Positions 39,197-52,600 of a stretch of 64,000 nucleotides of DNA are shown here, piece after piece. Made by a program: the position numbers and the translations under genes. The notes beneath the pieces were generated by a model. It was not told the origin of the DNA. It searched no databases and saw only the letters and a list, made by a program, of their open reading frames with translations. Origin of the DNA: Xiphias gladius (taxonomy: Eukaryota; Chordata; Actinopteri; Istiophoriformes; Xiphiidae); assembly GCF_016859285.1 (NCBI RefSeq), contig NC_053420.1, positions 22,179,545-22,243,544 of the forward strand, given 5' to 3'. Position 1 is the first letter of the stretch, and each line of letters starts with the position of its first letter.

Positions 39197-40385
39197 TTTC
39201 AGCTCGGTTGTCGCCAGCTCAGCGGGGGGCCTCATTGTTAGAGGAGAGTCTCTAAAAAAGAAATATTTGCCCGGCATCGCCACAAAGTCACTCGGAAACG
39301 ATGCAGGATGGTTTCAGATTGTCGATATCCCGGCACTGCTCTGCCTCGGATGCAGCCCAACGCGGACGACCGTTGAAAGTCGGAGATAGCCTAAAGTCCG
39401 ATGTCCCGTTTTCCTCTGCATGTGTTTTCTTTAGGATAAATACAAAGAGCGTGTTTCGGTTGGTGCACTACTTTACTTTGTAGGCATAGCGGCGGATTGT
39501 AAAACAGTTCCGCTTCCCCGCTCTGATTGGCTGCGTTGCACTGAAACCGCAGCAACGCTACCTGACACACCTGTGACCGCTTCACTGTTTGTTGAAATAT
39601 TAATGCGCCAATTTAACAACCGCGTCCTCCCCCTGTCATTAAGGTTATTGAAGAACTACAGTCCTAATACTTAAGGCAAGAATATCACTTAAGGTAATAA
39701 GCTTGCTAATTAATTTTGGAATAAATACATTAAATAAACGGTGCTACTTATTGGCTACTTATTTTCAGTTTTATCATCATTTCTCGACTAGTAACTTTTA
39801 ACTGTTCTTTAATCAGTGGCTCATTGGCCTGAATTTGTGTTTTATATTAATTTTGAACGGCATGCAAAAAGCAGTACATTTCTCAAGAGTGCACGCAGAG
39901 CTCCTTTCCAGGCCTCGGTCCTGTAACTGGACGGAACAATTCAGTTTCACTTCAGCGCAGTGTAATTCTTAACAACTAGTTGCATCAAATTACTTTAAGT
40001 TTTGTTCGATTAATAAAAGCATTTGAAAATAAACTGCAAGGCATATACCTGCCTCATACAGGATATTTATTCAAATTATGCCTACTTTAGACATTATTAC
40101 ATAATTTATACATTACTTTTATTATCATTATTATCATTATTATTATTAAGTGACTTCGCAGTCTTATCCTAATTCATGTTTCCTTTCATGTATACAAATA
40201 ACCAATTTATAATTTAACCCCCCAAAAAAATACATATATAAAATTTAAAAAATAAAGAAATTGATTCGGCGTAAATTCATAATCCTTAGAAAAAGCTAAA
40301 AATCACATGTAGCTACTGTTCTGTTGGTGGAGAGGTTTTTGTGTTGCGTCTATACGAAAAGTAATTGTTCATCCCCTTTTTTCTC

Positions 40386-40388
<3 letters not shown>

Positions 40389-40428
<40 letters not shown>
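40389..40428. repeat. (AC)20 microsatellite
   Basis: Twenty consecutive AC units are followed by CCC. Confidence 0.96.
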
Positions 40429-40430
<2 letters not shown>

Positions 40431-40589
40431 CAGATAGGATCACTCCCACAGCCTGACCTCTCCATGACTTTAAAATCAAAATAATAATTTCGTCATGTGA
40501 GCGGCGGTATCAGTGTTTCTGCCTGCCGTTCACTCCTCTGTAAAACTTAGATAAAACTGCGGCTTTTTAAATTTACAACATTCCATCGT

Positions 40590-41060
40590 TCAATCAAAGA
40601 CATCTCAATTACCCGAGGTATTGGTGTGAAATTGAATTATCGGCCCTTTATTTCTTTCACGCCATTAAACAGGAAGCATACTAAAATCATTTGCAAACCA
40701 CTGGCCTGGCTAATATGATATAGGCCATCTAAATGGATTGATTTAACTAATGACAAATCACGGGATTTATTTTGATAAGTCGATCATTTGGGCTTTTTTT
40801 CAAACGCCGAGTGCGCTCGTTGATTAGAGACTAAATAGAGTCTTAAATGAAATGCTTAATAAGCGCATAACAAGCAACAATAACAAATCATTTCTATCAT
40901 CGGGTATGCGGGGATTAAAAAGATGCTTAATGATGAGGTAAATGATGTAGAGCATCAAAACGCTGTCACCAATATTTCCCAGCACTCAAAACAAATTGCA
41001 GGAATAATGAAAACGTGTTCAGTCTTATTTTAGGATAGAAACATGGCTGCAAACACTATT
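40590..41060. promoter_or_regulatory. Candidate distal msx1 regulatory block
   Basis: The block has dense homeodomain and TALE-like words, including TCTCAATTACCC, GAATTATCGG, AACTAATGACAAATCAC and GTTGATTAGAGAC. Composition is non-repetitive and there are no long open frames. It sits between two microsatellites, about 6 kb upstream of msx1. The texture is that of a developmental enhancer; conservation was not checked. Confidence 0.38.
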
Positions 41061-41100
41061 CATGTTATTGCTCCGGTTATTTTTCCATACATTGAATTTC

Positions 41101-41127
41101 TTCTTTTTCTTCTTCTTCCTCTTGTTG

Positions 41128-41174
<47 letters not shown>
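41101..41174. repeat. Compound TTC/TTG/TTA microsatellite
   Basis: TTC-type units pass into TTG and then about fourteen TTA units. The gradual change suggests point mutation plus slippage within one tract. Confidence 0.93.
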
Positions 41175-43039
41175 CAATAACAACTATGCACATTTAATTA
41201 AATTATTCATAGTTACTGTATAATTCCTTTCTACACTTAAATCCTTTGTGAGCATGTTTAATGTTGCAATGAAAAAGATCATGAAGATTACAGTATTCCT
41301 CATGTGATAAAGTCGTTTCGCCTCTTTTATTTGACAGTGCCCAGCATGTTATCACGTAATATTGAACCAAATATCAAATAAATGCATTTTTTTTTGGTTT
41401 TCAACAGATACTATTTTCTCTGAAGATAATATCAGTAAATCAAATTTTCCTAGGAACACTATAATCATTTCCCATTTTCATCGAGATAAGCAAGAATAAT
41501 AACTGTAGGTAACTGCGTTGGGAATTAAATCTGTGTGACCTGACATCGGATACAAATAGGTTTTGAAACGCAATCATAAGGATTTATACATTAGTGTATG
41601 GGTCAGACATTTTTAAAAGATCACCACAAAATCTCTGCCTTGCCCTTCCATGCACATAAACCATCCTTCACAAAAACCTTAAGCCCATCATTTCAAGCTG
41701 CTCCCTCCTACTTTAGATCTGGCCAAAGAAAAGCAAACCAAAACAACAAAGGGGGGCAGAATCGGGGGGTTTGTCTGGGAGGTTGTACTGTGGACAGCGA
41801 GCCGCTGCGCGCCCTGTCCCTCAGATCACAGCGTAGCAGACTTGGCTCCATCCTAATCTCACAAGTCTCAACAGTCTGCAACTCAAGTTTATCCAGAGGG
41901 GGTTGAGCCTCTTGTAGCCCCCCATCACCATCCCATCTAACCCGCCCCTGTCCTCCTCCCGCCTCAACCCAGCGGAACACTCTGTCAGTGACCCTTTGCT
42001 GACTCTGGCTGCCTAATCCTTTAAATGTGGGCAAAGCCTGAAATGATGAGGAGTTGGGGCTTTTTTATACAGGTGATGTCCTTTGCCTCTCCATGTTTCC
42101 TTGTGGCCAGCAGTATCAGCCAAAGTCACAAGAGATCCTCTGGTTCTAATGGGCCAGGCAGCAAACCCCACATCAAGTAGTCTGCAGCAGGAATGCAGGA
42201 GGATTTGTGTCAGATTCAGCCATGCAGGTCACTACTGTAGGTACAGTACATCCCCTTTGTTTGTTGTGAGAAAATCTGAAAATCAAGGAGGCCAAAAGGT
42301 TTGACAAATCTGAAGTTTTTCAAGGTAGACATTGAACATTTTGTCAAATGTAATTAAACGAGAATTCTCCTTGTAGTCTGATCAGTTTTAAAATACTTTC
42401 CAAGTTATATCTGCTCAATGTTCAATATGTGTTCAAATTATACTTATGTGGGAGCTGCTGTGGCTCCTTGGTACGACACAGTGGGGAATATGGTGGTTTG
42501 TGGTGGCTTCGGTATAATGTATTGGGTAGTGTATTGAGGCCAGTGAAACTGTACTAACCCGTCCAGTAAATGGCCGAATGAGTGAATGAGTTCACCAGCA
42601 ATAAATACACAGTAAAGCTCTGCCTAACTGCTGACCAAAAGCAGAGAGATTTTATGTGTATGCAATAAGTGCAAGCACTTTTCCTCAATTGCATTGTGTT
42701 CCCTGTAGTTTGGCATGAGAGACGGACAGGAAATCTGAAGCCCCGGGTGTTGCAAGATCATGTTAATTTGTGCTGTTTATATTCTGAAGTAAGGAGAAAA
42801 AAAGTGATTTTTTTATGGCATTTAAAAAGACATCTTCACTAGCATAGCACAGCTGCCACTGCCCGTTTAATGTCACCATAGCATGTGACTTTATAACAAA
42901 ATCATTTGAGGGTGTTGTCAAATACCCATAATGCATACACACCAAAGATGCCCCTGCAGTCACGGTTCCTCACACAGTGAGCTCACTGGGGCAGCAGCAC
43001 TGGCACCCTCCTCCTTCCACGACCCCACCCCTCTCCTAT

Positions 43040-43400
43040 GGGAGACATATTTAATTTAATTAAGGCCTCTCAACACTATTGATTTTGGCACTTTCAATTA
43101 TGGCTCAACCGTTTATGGGCTCCATGGGCTGTGGATCTACTGATCTGTGATGAGGGGGCCCTATCAGCGCGGGACCACATGGACGAGGAGCCTCTTTGTC
43201 TTCCTTATGGCCCTGTGCTGTCTGCAGAAGACACTGACGTATGGCCGTTGCCTCGGTCCCACTCCCCTCCTGCTACCCATAATTAATCCCTCATTAGACA
43301 GGTCTTTATTGTTTAATTTGTGCCGTTCATAATCAAATTGGGCAGATTAATTGCTACAGAATTTAGAAACGCGGGTGAAAAATAACCACTTTTAATTGCC
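43040..43400. promoter_or_regulatory. Candidate regulatory block rich in TAAT cores
   Basis: The block contains TTAATTTAATTAAGGC, CATAATTAATCCCTCATTA and GATTAATTGC, several homeodomain and bicoid-type (TAATCC) sites in about 350 bases. Between them is GC-balanced unique sequence. There is no plausible coding content. Inference by motif density. Confidence 0.35.
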
Positions 43401-45236
43401 TTCAGGTTTTTATGACGCCCGAGGCTCTTTACTGAGCCATCACTGGACACAGTGAAATATCTCACACCCACAAGAATTTTCCCTACATCAGTTTTTGAGT
43501 GATGAACTGTTATTGGTGTGCTCTTTTTTGAAAGCACAGCAGCTTAGCTGAAGCTCATTAAAATGTTTCTCAGAGATATATTTTCCCTTGCAGTTCTAAT
43601 TGCAAAAGTCAACCTTACAAATTCTTGTGTTTATTTATGGCCATGGCCTTTTGCTTGTGTTCTATTTGTCAGTGCTTTATGGTCAGTGTTGTGTGTATTT
43701 GTGTAAGAGAGAGAGAGGTTAAGTAAAGTACAGTATTTCAAGGAGGTGTGTAAGTGTGCATAAAGTGTATATGTGTACATACAAAAATATTGTTACAAAA
43801 TGCAAAAACTACAAAATATTTTTAAATATTATTATTTAGAATTACATGTATGCAAATTTTAGAACTTCATGTGTGTGTTTAGGAATGACGTAGGGTTATT
43901 ATTACTGCCGCTCATATTATAGTTTCTTCAGCTTGTAGTGGAGAAAAGTGATTTGGATGAATAGTGTTTGGTGTGACAATAAAACTGTAACAAGCTATTT
44001 GCTTGACACCTTTTTACAGCATATATTTAAGTGGTGACTAAAACTCCAGTAGTTTCTAACACTTAATAAAGAAATGCTTCTGTACGCTTTGCACAGGCAC
44101 CTTGTAAATGCAGTTCTAAGCCAGATTTAAGTGAAAACAGAAATGAATATTGCAGTCACATTGTATGGGTTAAGGTTCACAGAGTTGAATTAAGAAGTTA
44201 AGGGAAACCTTTGTTCTAGTACGTGCCGAATCCATTTACTGCCTGGACATAGCAAGTTTAGTGACAGATCAAAAGAGTTTCACACCTTTTAAAGAAGTAT
44301 TGACTCTGACAAATCTAAATCTAATCACATTTGTGGCATGAAAATAAATAAAAAAAATCTTTAATTGCAAAATAGTTAAAATTTGTATCCAAAAAGGGGC
44401 AACAAATATGGAAGCCGACAAGTATTCATCCTCCAAATGTTAAAAATGTATAAGTAACTTTTTTTTTGCCAGATCTCCTCCAATATTAATAATCTAATTA
44501 AATCTTTTTTTAAAAATCCAAGTATTACTGCTGATTGTGACTTTATAACAAAGCCGATATTGTCGACTTCAGCAATCATTAATAAACTCTTGGGAAACTC
44601 TTTAGCACAGTTTTTTTTCTCACAAAAGATGAGTGAAACATAGCTTTTTGTAATCCCATAAATGTGATTTTTGTAAGTGCATGTGTACAAAATACCTTCA
44701 AACCCTTTTACAGACTGTGATGTGTGTGTGTGCACAGGCATGTGCAAGTGCAAGACTGATTGGGTGTGAATGTGTATGAAGAGCGTCATGTTTCAATGAC
44801 ATCATTTAATGAGAGCATTGATGTCAAAAGTAGGGTAATTGCGTTGGCTGTCGTGTCACCATACACCTTGGCAATTATAGCGTCACTCAACGATTATGGT
44901 TCATTATCTCTCTGAGAGGCCGGCAGTCCAAACAATGGAGTGGCACAAACCTATATACTAATTGCTAGCAGACACAACTAGACGTGTGGAACCAGCTGAA
45001 GTGGTATATATTTAGCTTCTGTTGAGTGTATAGGAATTATGGGGTGACTTACACAAATATGATTATTAAATTTCACTTGATGGACAGATGAGCATAGTGA
45101 GAAGTACAAGTGTGCTATTTAGTGATGGATCTAGCTGTTAACTACAGTGTAGGAGGACAGGATTGGATGGCTTAGTGGAAAATAAGAACCACTTGAATGG
45201 TGGAATTAAGGGTAATTCAGGAAAGGATATCGACCC

Positions 45237-45256
45237 TTTTTTTTTTTTTTTTTTTT
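45237..45256. repeat. T20 homopolymer
   Basis: Twenty consecutive T residues are read directly, with nothing recognisable beside them. Confidence 0.9.
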
Positions 45257-47089
45257 AAATGAAAAGTTGAGGAAAAGTTGGCTCGACCTTGAATCATTAA
45301 ATACAGACAAATGACACAAGTGATCCACTTTCAATGGAATGTCTTTTGGATGTGATATTATTTATTAAACTCTTGCTAGTTCCACATTTGTAGATGAAAG
45401 TTTTCCCATGGATGAGCTGGTACTATCCACCATTTTGTGCCCTCGCTACCTCCTTTGCTCTCTCTGCACCACTCGTTACCTTATAAGGCAGCGTGGATTC
45501 CTCTGGCTTGTATGCTTCGTATTATCTTCACATCCCCCTTATTCAATATCTCTGATGATTATCTTTGTTAAAGTTGAGGGCCATGACCAGGAGCCTCAGT
45601 CCTTTTATGCACAACTGGATCTCTGTTTATGTTTTCTGTGTCATAGTGTAGCAGTTGTGTAATTGGTTTTGGTTCCAGCAGATTGTTGTCCACTGTTACT
45701 GTGAACTATTACAAACTCAGGGGTGTCTGTTTGGAGACATGCAGATATAGTTACAATTTATTGTATTTGCTTCAACAGGTTAAGATGGTTTAGAGGAAGG
45801 CATGCTTTCAGAGTTATGATTGCACTGGCCAGGTGATGAAAATCAAAATCAGCATCACCGAATAACTTCAATATAACCACATTTCTCAGAGTCTCACATA
45901 ATGATATTCAGCTGACTTGGCCTGAAATTCTTCTTGGAAATCAGAAGCAGTTTGGCAAGTACTTATTGACCCAGATAATTTCAGGGATGTTTTAATTCTT
46001 GCTTGACTTGCTAATCAAATCATATATCAACAGTATTTTTCCTCAGTGAGTCACAATGAAAGGTCTCCATTTTTCACCTCTTTAAAGTTAGAATCCTTAA
46101 AATTTCAGTCCTGGTTGATTTGGTGACATGCATGGTTACCGGTGTTGGTTTAATAATACGGGTCCCAGAATTGAATGGGCAGCAAACACTCCTTGAGCAG
46201 CTACTTTTTCAGAAATACAACAGAAGAGAAACTGGTGTATTCTTTTACAACACAACCAAACAAAATTATGTTGTGTTGATAACGAAGTCAGTCAGTAATC
46301 AGACTTTTTCTGTCATGCCTTGAGCACCCGCAATCTGATATGAAGCTGCAAACAACATGGGTAGTTTTGGACACAACAGCAGGATGCAGGAAAAGTACAC
46401 GGTTACCTTGCTGAGACGTTGGGAGGTGTGCAGCCTGTAGCCTGCAGCTCTTCATCTAACATCTCGCTGTGGCTGCTCCTTCTTGTTCCTTTACTCCCTG
46501 CAATTTTAAAAACTGATCCACTGTCAAATAATACCGAAAATAACTGTTTTCTTGTTAGTAGTCGCATTGTTAATAACCACAACTGTCACCACTCACCTCT
46601 GTGACAAATACATTGCATTTCCTGTGACTGCTTCACAATAAAAGCCACACCATGTTTTGCTAGCTGAACTCTTTTAATATTAACTACAAAGACATGTTCA
46701 GTTTCGAATTTGCAGTAAATTAATATAGCTGAAGGAGAGTGGACAGTAAACAATGATATCATTGATATCAATGAGATAAAATAACAAACAGTAGTGCTCG
46801 ATTACATGCATACTTTGTTTCCTATTTAATCTGTTGTGTATGTGAAGGAAAATGTAATCCAGCACTGAATTTGCAGGCCTCGCCACTAGCAATGAAAGCT
46901 ACTATACAGAGAGGTAATTGCAGACTGTAAATACATTTAATGGCTATTGCTGAAAAATTGTTGATGATAAATAGTATCGAATGTGGTCAGATTTGATGAA
47001 AATTATTATAACTTTAATTTTACATTCCAAAACACACAAACTTATACACACATACGCAGAATTGTGCAAATGTACATGAGGGGTTGCAT

Positions 47090-47300
47090 AGCTAATTATA
47101 GCTTTGTCGCGCCATGATGGCAAGGCGTGCTCCTCACTGTGTGGTGGAGCCACAGAGGCTGCATAAACATCTCCTGAGAGGCCCCTGCTCCTTGTTTAAT
47201 GAAACATCGCAGGGGCCCTGCAAATACACACGGAGAGGCACAGCACAATCTGATGGACAGTGTCACTGGGGCCATGCCAATTATGTTTTCAGCAAAAGCC
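47090..47300. promoter_or_regulatory. Candidate regulatory block
   Basis: A balanced, non-repetitive block includes TTAATGAAACATCGC and GCCATGCCAATTATG. It is followed directly by a C-rich quadruplex-forming tract. The open frames that cross it are not gene-like. Confidence 0.28.
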
Positions 47301-47330
47301 TCCCCCCACCCCCCACCCCCCACCCCCCCA
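47301..47330 (-). other. Four-run G-quadruplex motif on the minus strand
   Basis: The plus strand has four runs of six or more C separated by single A. The minus strand therefore has four G runs with one-base loops, an ideal quadruplex pattern; the plus strand could form an i-motif. Confidence 0.8.
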
Positions 47331-48779
47331 TGCCCAGACATAGAATAACAGGACAGAGATATGATTACTAATCTGCCCCCCAAAAGCCAAACACTAAAAA
47401 TGTTGGGATTTGTTTGTTCAGTCATCCAGAAGTTTTTCAAACTGAAGTGTGGGTCTGGAGGGATGATGTTGTAATGAGAGTTTGCTGCTTCACATGTTTG
47501 TTTTGTTCTGATTGGTTTGCGTGAGGCTTGATGTGTCTCGCAGTGATCAATGCTCTCATTATGGATGTAGCAGTCTACTTTTAATGCCAGCAATTGGTTG
47601 GTTATACCAGGATTGGTGTCATGGGCTGTATACTAGATTGCAGAGGCATACTTAGTTCTTGGACCATGTAATATAATACAGCAATCATGTTTTTTGACTT
47701 TGTGGCGTGGTGAAATACTATATATCGTGTTTGCTGTTTAGGAGAAATCACTACAGGAATCTCTGAATATCCTTCTGCCTTTCGTGTCTCTGCTCCCAGC
47801 CACAGACAATAACTTCCTCTTTTCTCCTCTTCTGATTGTCTCCATTGAGGTGCCTCTGCTGCACTTTCCACATGGATGAGGATATAATTAAGAACTCTCT
47901 TTATGGATTCATTCAATTTGCTGGCAAATGTATTACATCCACCTGACAAGGAAGGATGGAGCTTTCATTCCTCAAATTCTTTAATTGTGCAGGAGTTAGA
48001 CATCACATATGTAACTGAACAGAGAGCAAGAGACAGGGGAATTGAAGAGAAAGCCAGTACAGAAGCGAGGCTTTGAAGGTGATTTACATTCGTTATGACT
48101 AAGAATATGATCAGAAGAATAGGTACGAAGGGTTATTGTCTGCCAGAATGAGATCCCTCTCTTTGTAAGCTAGAACTCTGCACTCCTGAAACCATTAGCC
48201 CTACATCCACGGTACTTGCACTTGCACGAAGTGTGATGGGAAAGCTTACTTATGTATTTTATTCATTTGTTGTATCGATTTTGAACCATTAAGTGGTCTA
48301 AAAATATGAACAAAATAACCAACTGTACTGGCATGTGTTAATAGCTAGTTGTATTTTTCACAAGCGATTTAGGTGTTAGTTCTGCCTAGAAAATAGTTCA
48401 ATTACAGAAAAGGCAAACTTCAGAGATGGAACTACACTACCTGTCCTCAGCCTTTAAATTCCAAAGAAACAATGCTATTTTCTGCTGGCCATATATGCCA
48501 AATTCACCGTGGAAGCGAGCTTGTGCCTTCCCTTGTCTGTCTTTATTTTCTTCTTAAATGCAGCAGGGGACCCACTCAGGCAACAATGGTGGATAAACCT
48601 ACATGTATACAAAGGCAAAAAAAAGGCCTGTAAATGAACAGCGGAAGGCCTCAGAGTGGGAGATGTGGTCATGTCTTCATTTTAGCGTAACAGGATTAGC
48701 AAGCTCATGAAAGAGGACAGCACGCAAAGTGACATGATTACGGGCAGTGTCAGTTTCACTTTACAGTTTGAAGAGTTCC

Positions 48780-49030
48780 CCGTCTCCCTTCTAGGCAAAG
48801 AAGCTCAGTGGAGCTCTGCCCCAGAACTGAGATCGCCTCAGCTGCTCGTGAACCCTCCAGGCGAGGCTTTTTGAGGCTGACACAGGGGCCTCTACCACTC
48901 CTCCGCCCCCCGCAGCACACAGCTCATTGGGCATAAGAAACACAATTAAATTCAGCTAAAGCAAGACCACTGACTGCTCAGCTGCCGCCTAATAGGCTTA
49001 AGAGAGGAAAATAAATCTAATTGCATGTTA
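48780..49030. promoter_or_regulatory. Candidate regulatory block
   Basis: The block contains CACAATTAAATTCAGC, GCCTAATAGGCTTAAG and AAATCTAATTGCATG, with GC-balanced unique sequence between. No coding potential is visible. Called by texture only. Confidence 0.3.
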
Positions 49031-49389
49031 TTGGTCTGAAGTTAATCCTCCATGTCTTGACACAAGAGTGAGTTTTGGCGGGTGCATGACGCATGCTCCG
49101 TGGTTTTGGAGTGGTTCAAGATCAACTTAGTGAGAGGAGTTCTGGTGGGAAAAAAGCCAAGGATTTGCACTTGACTCCTGACAGGGCCTAAAAAGCTTCT
49201 TAAATGGCCTGTAAGTCTTATCAAGTGCACACTCTTGTATGAAGAGCGCACCCTGTAGGAGTCTGCACATCACTGAAATGATGATGTGAGGACCAAAGCG
49301 CAGAGTGATATAAGGTTTCAGTTCCTTGTGCAGTTTCATTTGGGCTGAGGGGATTATGAAAGCTTGACAATGTTCCACTGATTGCAGGC

Positions 49390-49670
49390 GTAGGACATAA
49401 GAGGTGGTGTTGTGAATTAATTGTTTAATTACGTGGCTATGAGACATATCAGATGGGATTAATATGCAATTACTCTCTCTTCCAGTGACACATGAACTGA
49501 TTTCTAAGGACTCTGTTAAACGAGCAAAAGTGATATTAAAACACTTAACATGCTGGTTGGTTTCTGAAATGGTTTCCAGTCCTAAAGCAATCCTGCAAAC
49601 AGATTGTATTTTTCTCCAGTCCCACCATAATTGGAGCCTCACTTTTGCCCTTTTGTACGTATTATTAAGT
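49390..49670. promoter_or_regulatory. Candidate regulatory block with a homeodomain-site palindrome
   Basis: It contains GAATTAATTGTTTAATTACG and GATTAATATGCAATTAC, giving at least four TAAT cores in 70 bases and an octamer-like ATATGCAAT. An unsupported reading frame crosses it. Regulatory function is inferred from the motif cluster. Confidence 0.32.
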
Positions 49671-52600
49671 TGTTAAAACTATCAAGTCAGAGGTTGGGCA
49701 TTTAACCACATAGCCACACGCATTGTTAATCCTCTCTCTGTTATTTCAACTCGACAAGATTTGGCCTCTCTCAAGGTTTTTCTCTAAGTGTACAATACCT
49801 TTCAGCTGTGCATATGGTCATGGATGTTCTGGTGCAAGATGGCTAAATAGCTTGTGGTGTAAATAGGACCCAGACCATTGGGCTGTGAGTGGATGGAAAC
49901 AGTTTTCTAACTTATTTACTTTGGAACGATCAGGAAAACCACCTATTTACTTCTTGGAAGATATAAGTCTGCCTTTAATTTGGTGAGCACTTCAGCAACT
50001 CACTTAACAATGAGTACTAATGGTGCTCCCCTGGATAGCAGCCCTTTAGCATATGAGATTTGCAGCATAGTGACGGCCTCCTTCGCTGCAAGCAAACAAC
50101 ACTCAGACAACTCAGTTAACCTCAGACAACACTGGGTTTGGCTCTTTGCACAAAGGCCACCACTTGTTCCACCTCACTGTTTAGTCACTATCGCTGGCCA
50201 CTGAAACTCCAACCAGGCCGAACAGTAACTTCCCGAAGTCGGCAAGCCTGAGTGGTGGTTTGTGGTCACTCTCAACTTGGATCTTGGCTAAAACCTGCTG
50301 TGCAAAGACATTAAGCTATCTGATTACAGTCTTAAAAGAAACCTCCAAAGTTTTTTAATGGTTAAAATGAGAAAAAGTGAACAAACCAGCAAACAAAACA
50401 TAATATTAAATCTGTTTCTTAATTAGCATGACAGCTACTCATGCTACATACAGTGACACAAGAGATAATAATCTTTTTTTGTAAGGTCGAGGAAAGGAAA
50501 AAGTGATGATAGTCTTTTTAAACACGTATCAACTGCTTATTCAGTACTGCAATTACAACACACTCCCAGAAATTGCAGCATCTGCCAAGATTCAATGGCC
50601 ATACTGACATAGATTTTTCCTCCTTGCATCAATTTCACCTGTTGTATGTATAAATAATCATCCAACTTACCTTTTCACATTTGCAGCGAGTTAGTACCAG
50701 GTTCTGTTTGCCTTGTAACTGGCACAGGCCAAAAGTACATTTATAATCCAGAGTCTTCAGTTTATGCCTAATTTATAATTTTAAAATACAACTTTGTTTT
50801 TCTCTGTAAATTACAGAGAATTAAAAGCATTCATGGCTTAGTTTGGACCATCTGAAAATGGAGAAAAATGACTGTAAATCAGCATAATTAGTGTTATGGT
50901 GGCAAGTCCAGTTTTTGTTATTTTATTCTTTGTTTTTCCACATGCTGTCACAGTCATAATGTCTTATTGTCATTTCACGGTGACTTTCAACCATGTGTTT
51001 AGTTTGCATGTTAGCACACGACATTTTATGATGATACAAAAAAAAAGTCATTGCTATTATTTTAAGATGGTAAAGCATCTGTTGAAGTTCCACCACCGCT
51101 TATAGTTACTTACATACAGATGGAGCAATGAGTTCTTATCTCTCTGAATGCGAGTAGACAGGCGATAATTAGTACAATCAGTTGTGTTGTTTTAAAGGAA
51201 AGAATCTCCTTGGAAGTAATGTTGCGTGTTTGATCACAGCCTGATCACCTGTCTACTTATCTCGACTGTTCTACACATGAGGCCTCTGTTTAGTGTTTAG
51301 ATAGCAGCTTTTGTTATCCATGTGGCTTCTTCCTTTGTTTGGTCAAGCATGGAGCAGATGAGACTTGACGAGAGAATGGCTGGACTTCAGCCCCGAAAGC
51401 GCTGAATGTCAGTGAAACCCGAAGAGCACATCAGGATTTTCCCTTACACTGATAAAAGCCAAATTTAGTGCCGCTCATAAAACACAAGGCAAATTGTGCG
51501 CTTATATCTATCTACTTCAGAAACTGGTAATAGGGTCCACTAAATTTCCATCTGAAATACCACTGCCAAGTGAGGTAGACTTTTTTATTTTTACCCTTTT
51601 AACGTTGTGGGTGGGTGGAAGCTTTGATCTTCATTATTCTTCCTAAAAGTGAAAACAATACTGAGTTTTTCTTAATTTATTTTCATTTTATTTGTTTGTT
51701 TATGAAATAAAATATACTATAAACATATATTGTCTTGTAATCTATACATTTTAATTGTCTGATTAAAAAAAAGGTCTGATTTTTAGCAGAATTCCACATT
51801 ATCTGAATATCTAATAAAGCCACACATATAGGCTTTATCGTAGCCCAGTATACATATACATACCTCAAGACCAAAATCTGCAAGCTAAGGGGTAATAGGT
51901 GTTATCATTGGATTAGCTGGTTCATAAGACCCGTTTCCGCTCTCATAGGTCTGGAAGAAAAGTCCTTTCACACGCAATTGAACCCAAAGTTCATATCCTT
52001 ACACATCACACATTATCTCAATATCCAGTCAAATGGAGCTTTAAAACCTGAGGAGTATAGCTTACTCTGAATCCAAACCCACTAAAGAGGAATTACAACA
52101 ATGTATTGAATGAATGCAAGAGTGCTTATTTACATACCACAAATGTTGAGTGTGGCAGACAGGTTCAAAAAATGAAATGACAATTAGTTAATTTAATGAT
52201 TAAAATAATGATACAATGCTTATTCTCCTATTATTGCAGTCTCATTATGTAAAATTTGATTCTGTCAGGTTAAAAATGTTTTAGGGTTTTTGTTTATTAA
52301 CTCCCTTCCCTAAATTAAAAGCAAAAATAAGCTTGCTTTTTCAGTTTTTGAAAAAATTTTTACCCAGCAACAGCACATTTCCTATTGATCTGTTCAAGCA
52401 AAGTTTAACATAATCATACCTTAACCACAGTGCAACAGTAGCGCGGCAGTTAGGGCGTGGAAACAAATGTGGTAAAAGAACCAGTCTGGGGCTCAATTTA
52501 TGGCTCGCTGAGAGTACGGAGAGAAAAGACAGCTGCGCCTCCTGCAATTCCATATGAATCCCCAAACTAAGTTAATTATGATAATTACAACTTTCATCCA

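Larger units (their letters stand above)
34761..39600. other. GC-rich upstream region of msx1, no gene seen
   Basis: CpG-rich stretches alternate with G runs (about 34789-34797, 35239-35251 and 36126-36139). Open frames here lack family resemblance and arise from high GC content. The block holds regulatory candidates listed separately and two simple repeats. It probably includes the msx1 CpG island and proximal enhancers. Confidence 0.5.

Noticed and set aside
42450..42600. tRNA-derived SINE head (GCTGTGGCTCCTTGGTACGA)
   Set aside because: The match to a tRNA-like A box is partial and no B box or tail could be identified.
47096..47593. 165-codon minus-strand frame in the desert
   Set aside because: It crosses the C-rich quadruplex tract, giving a glycine run, and has no family resemblance or splice context.
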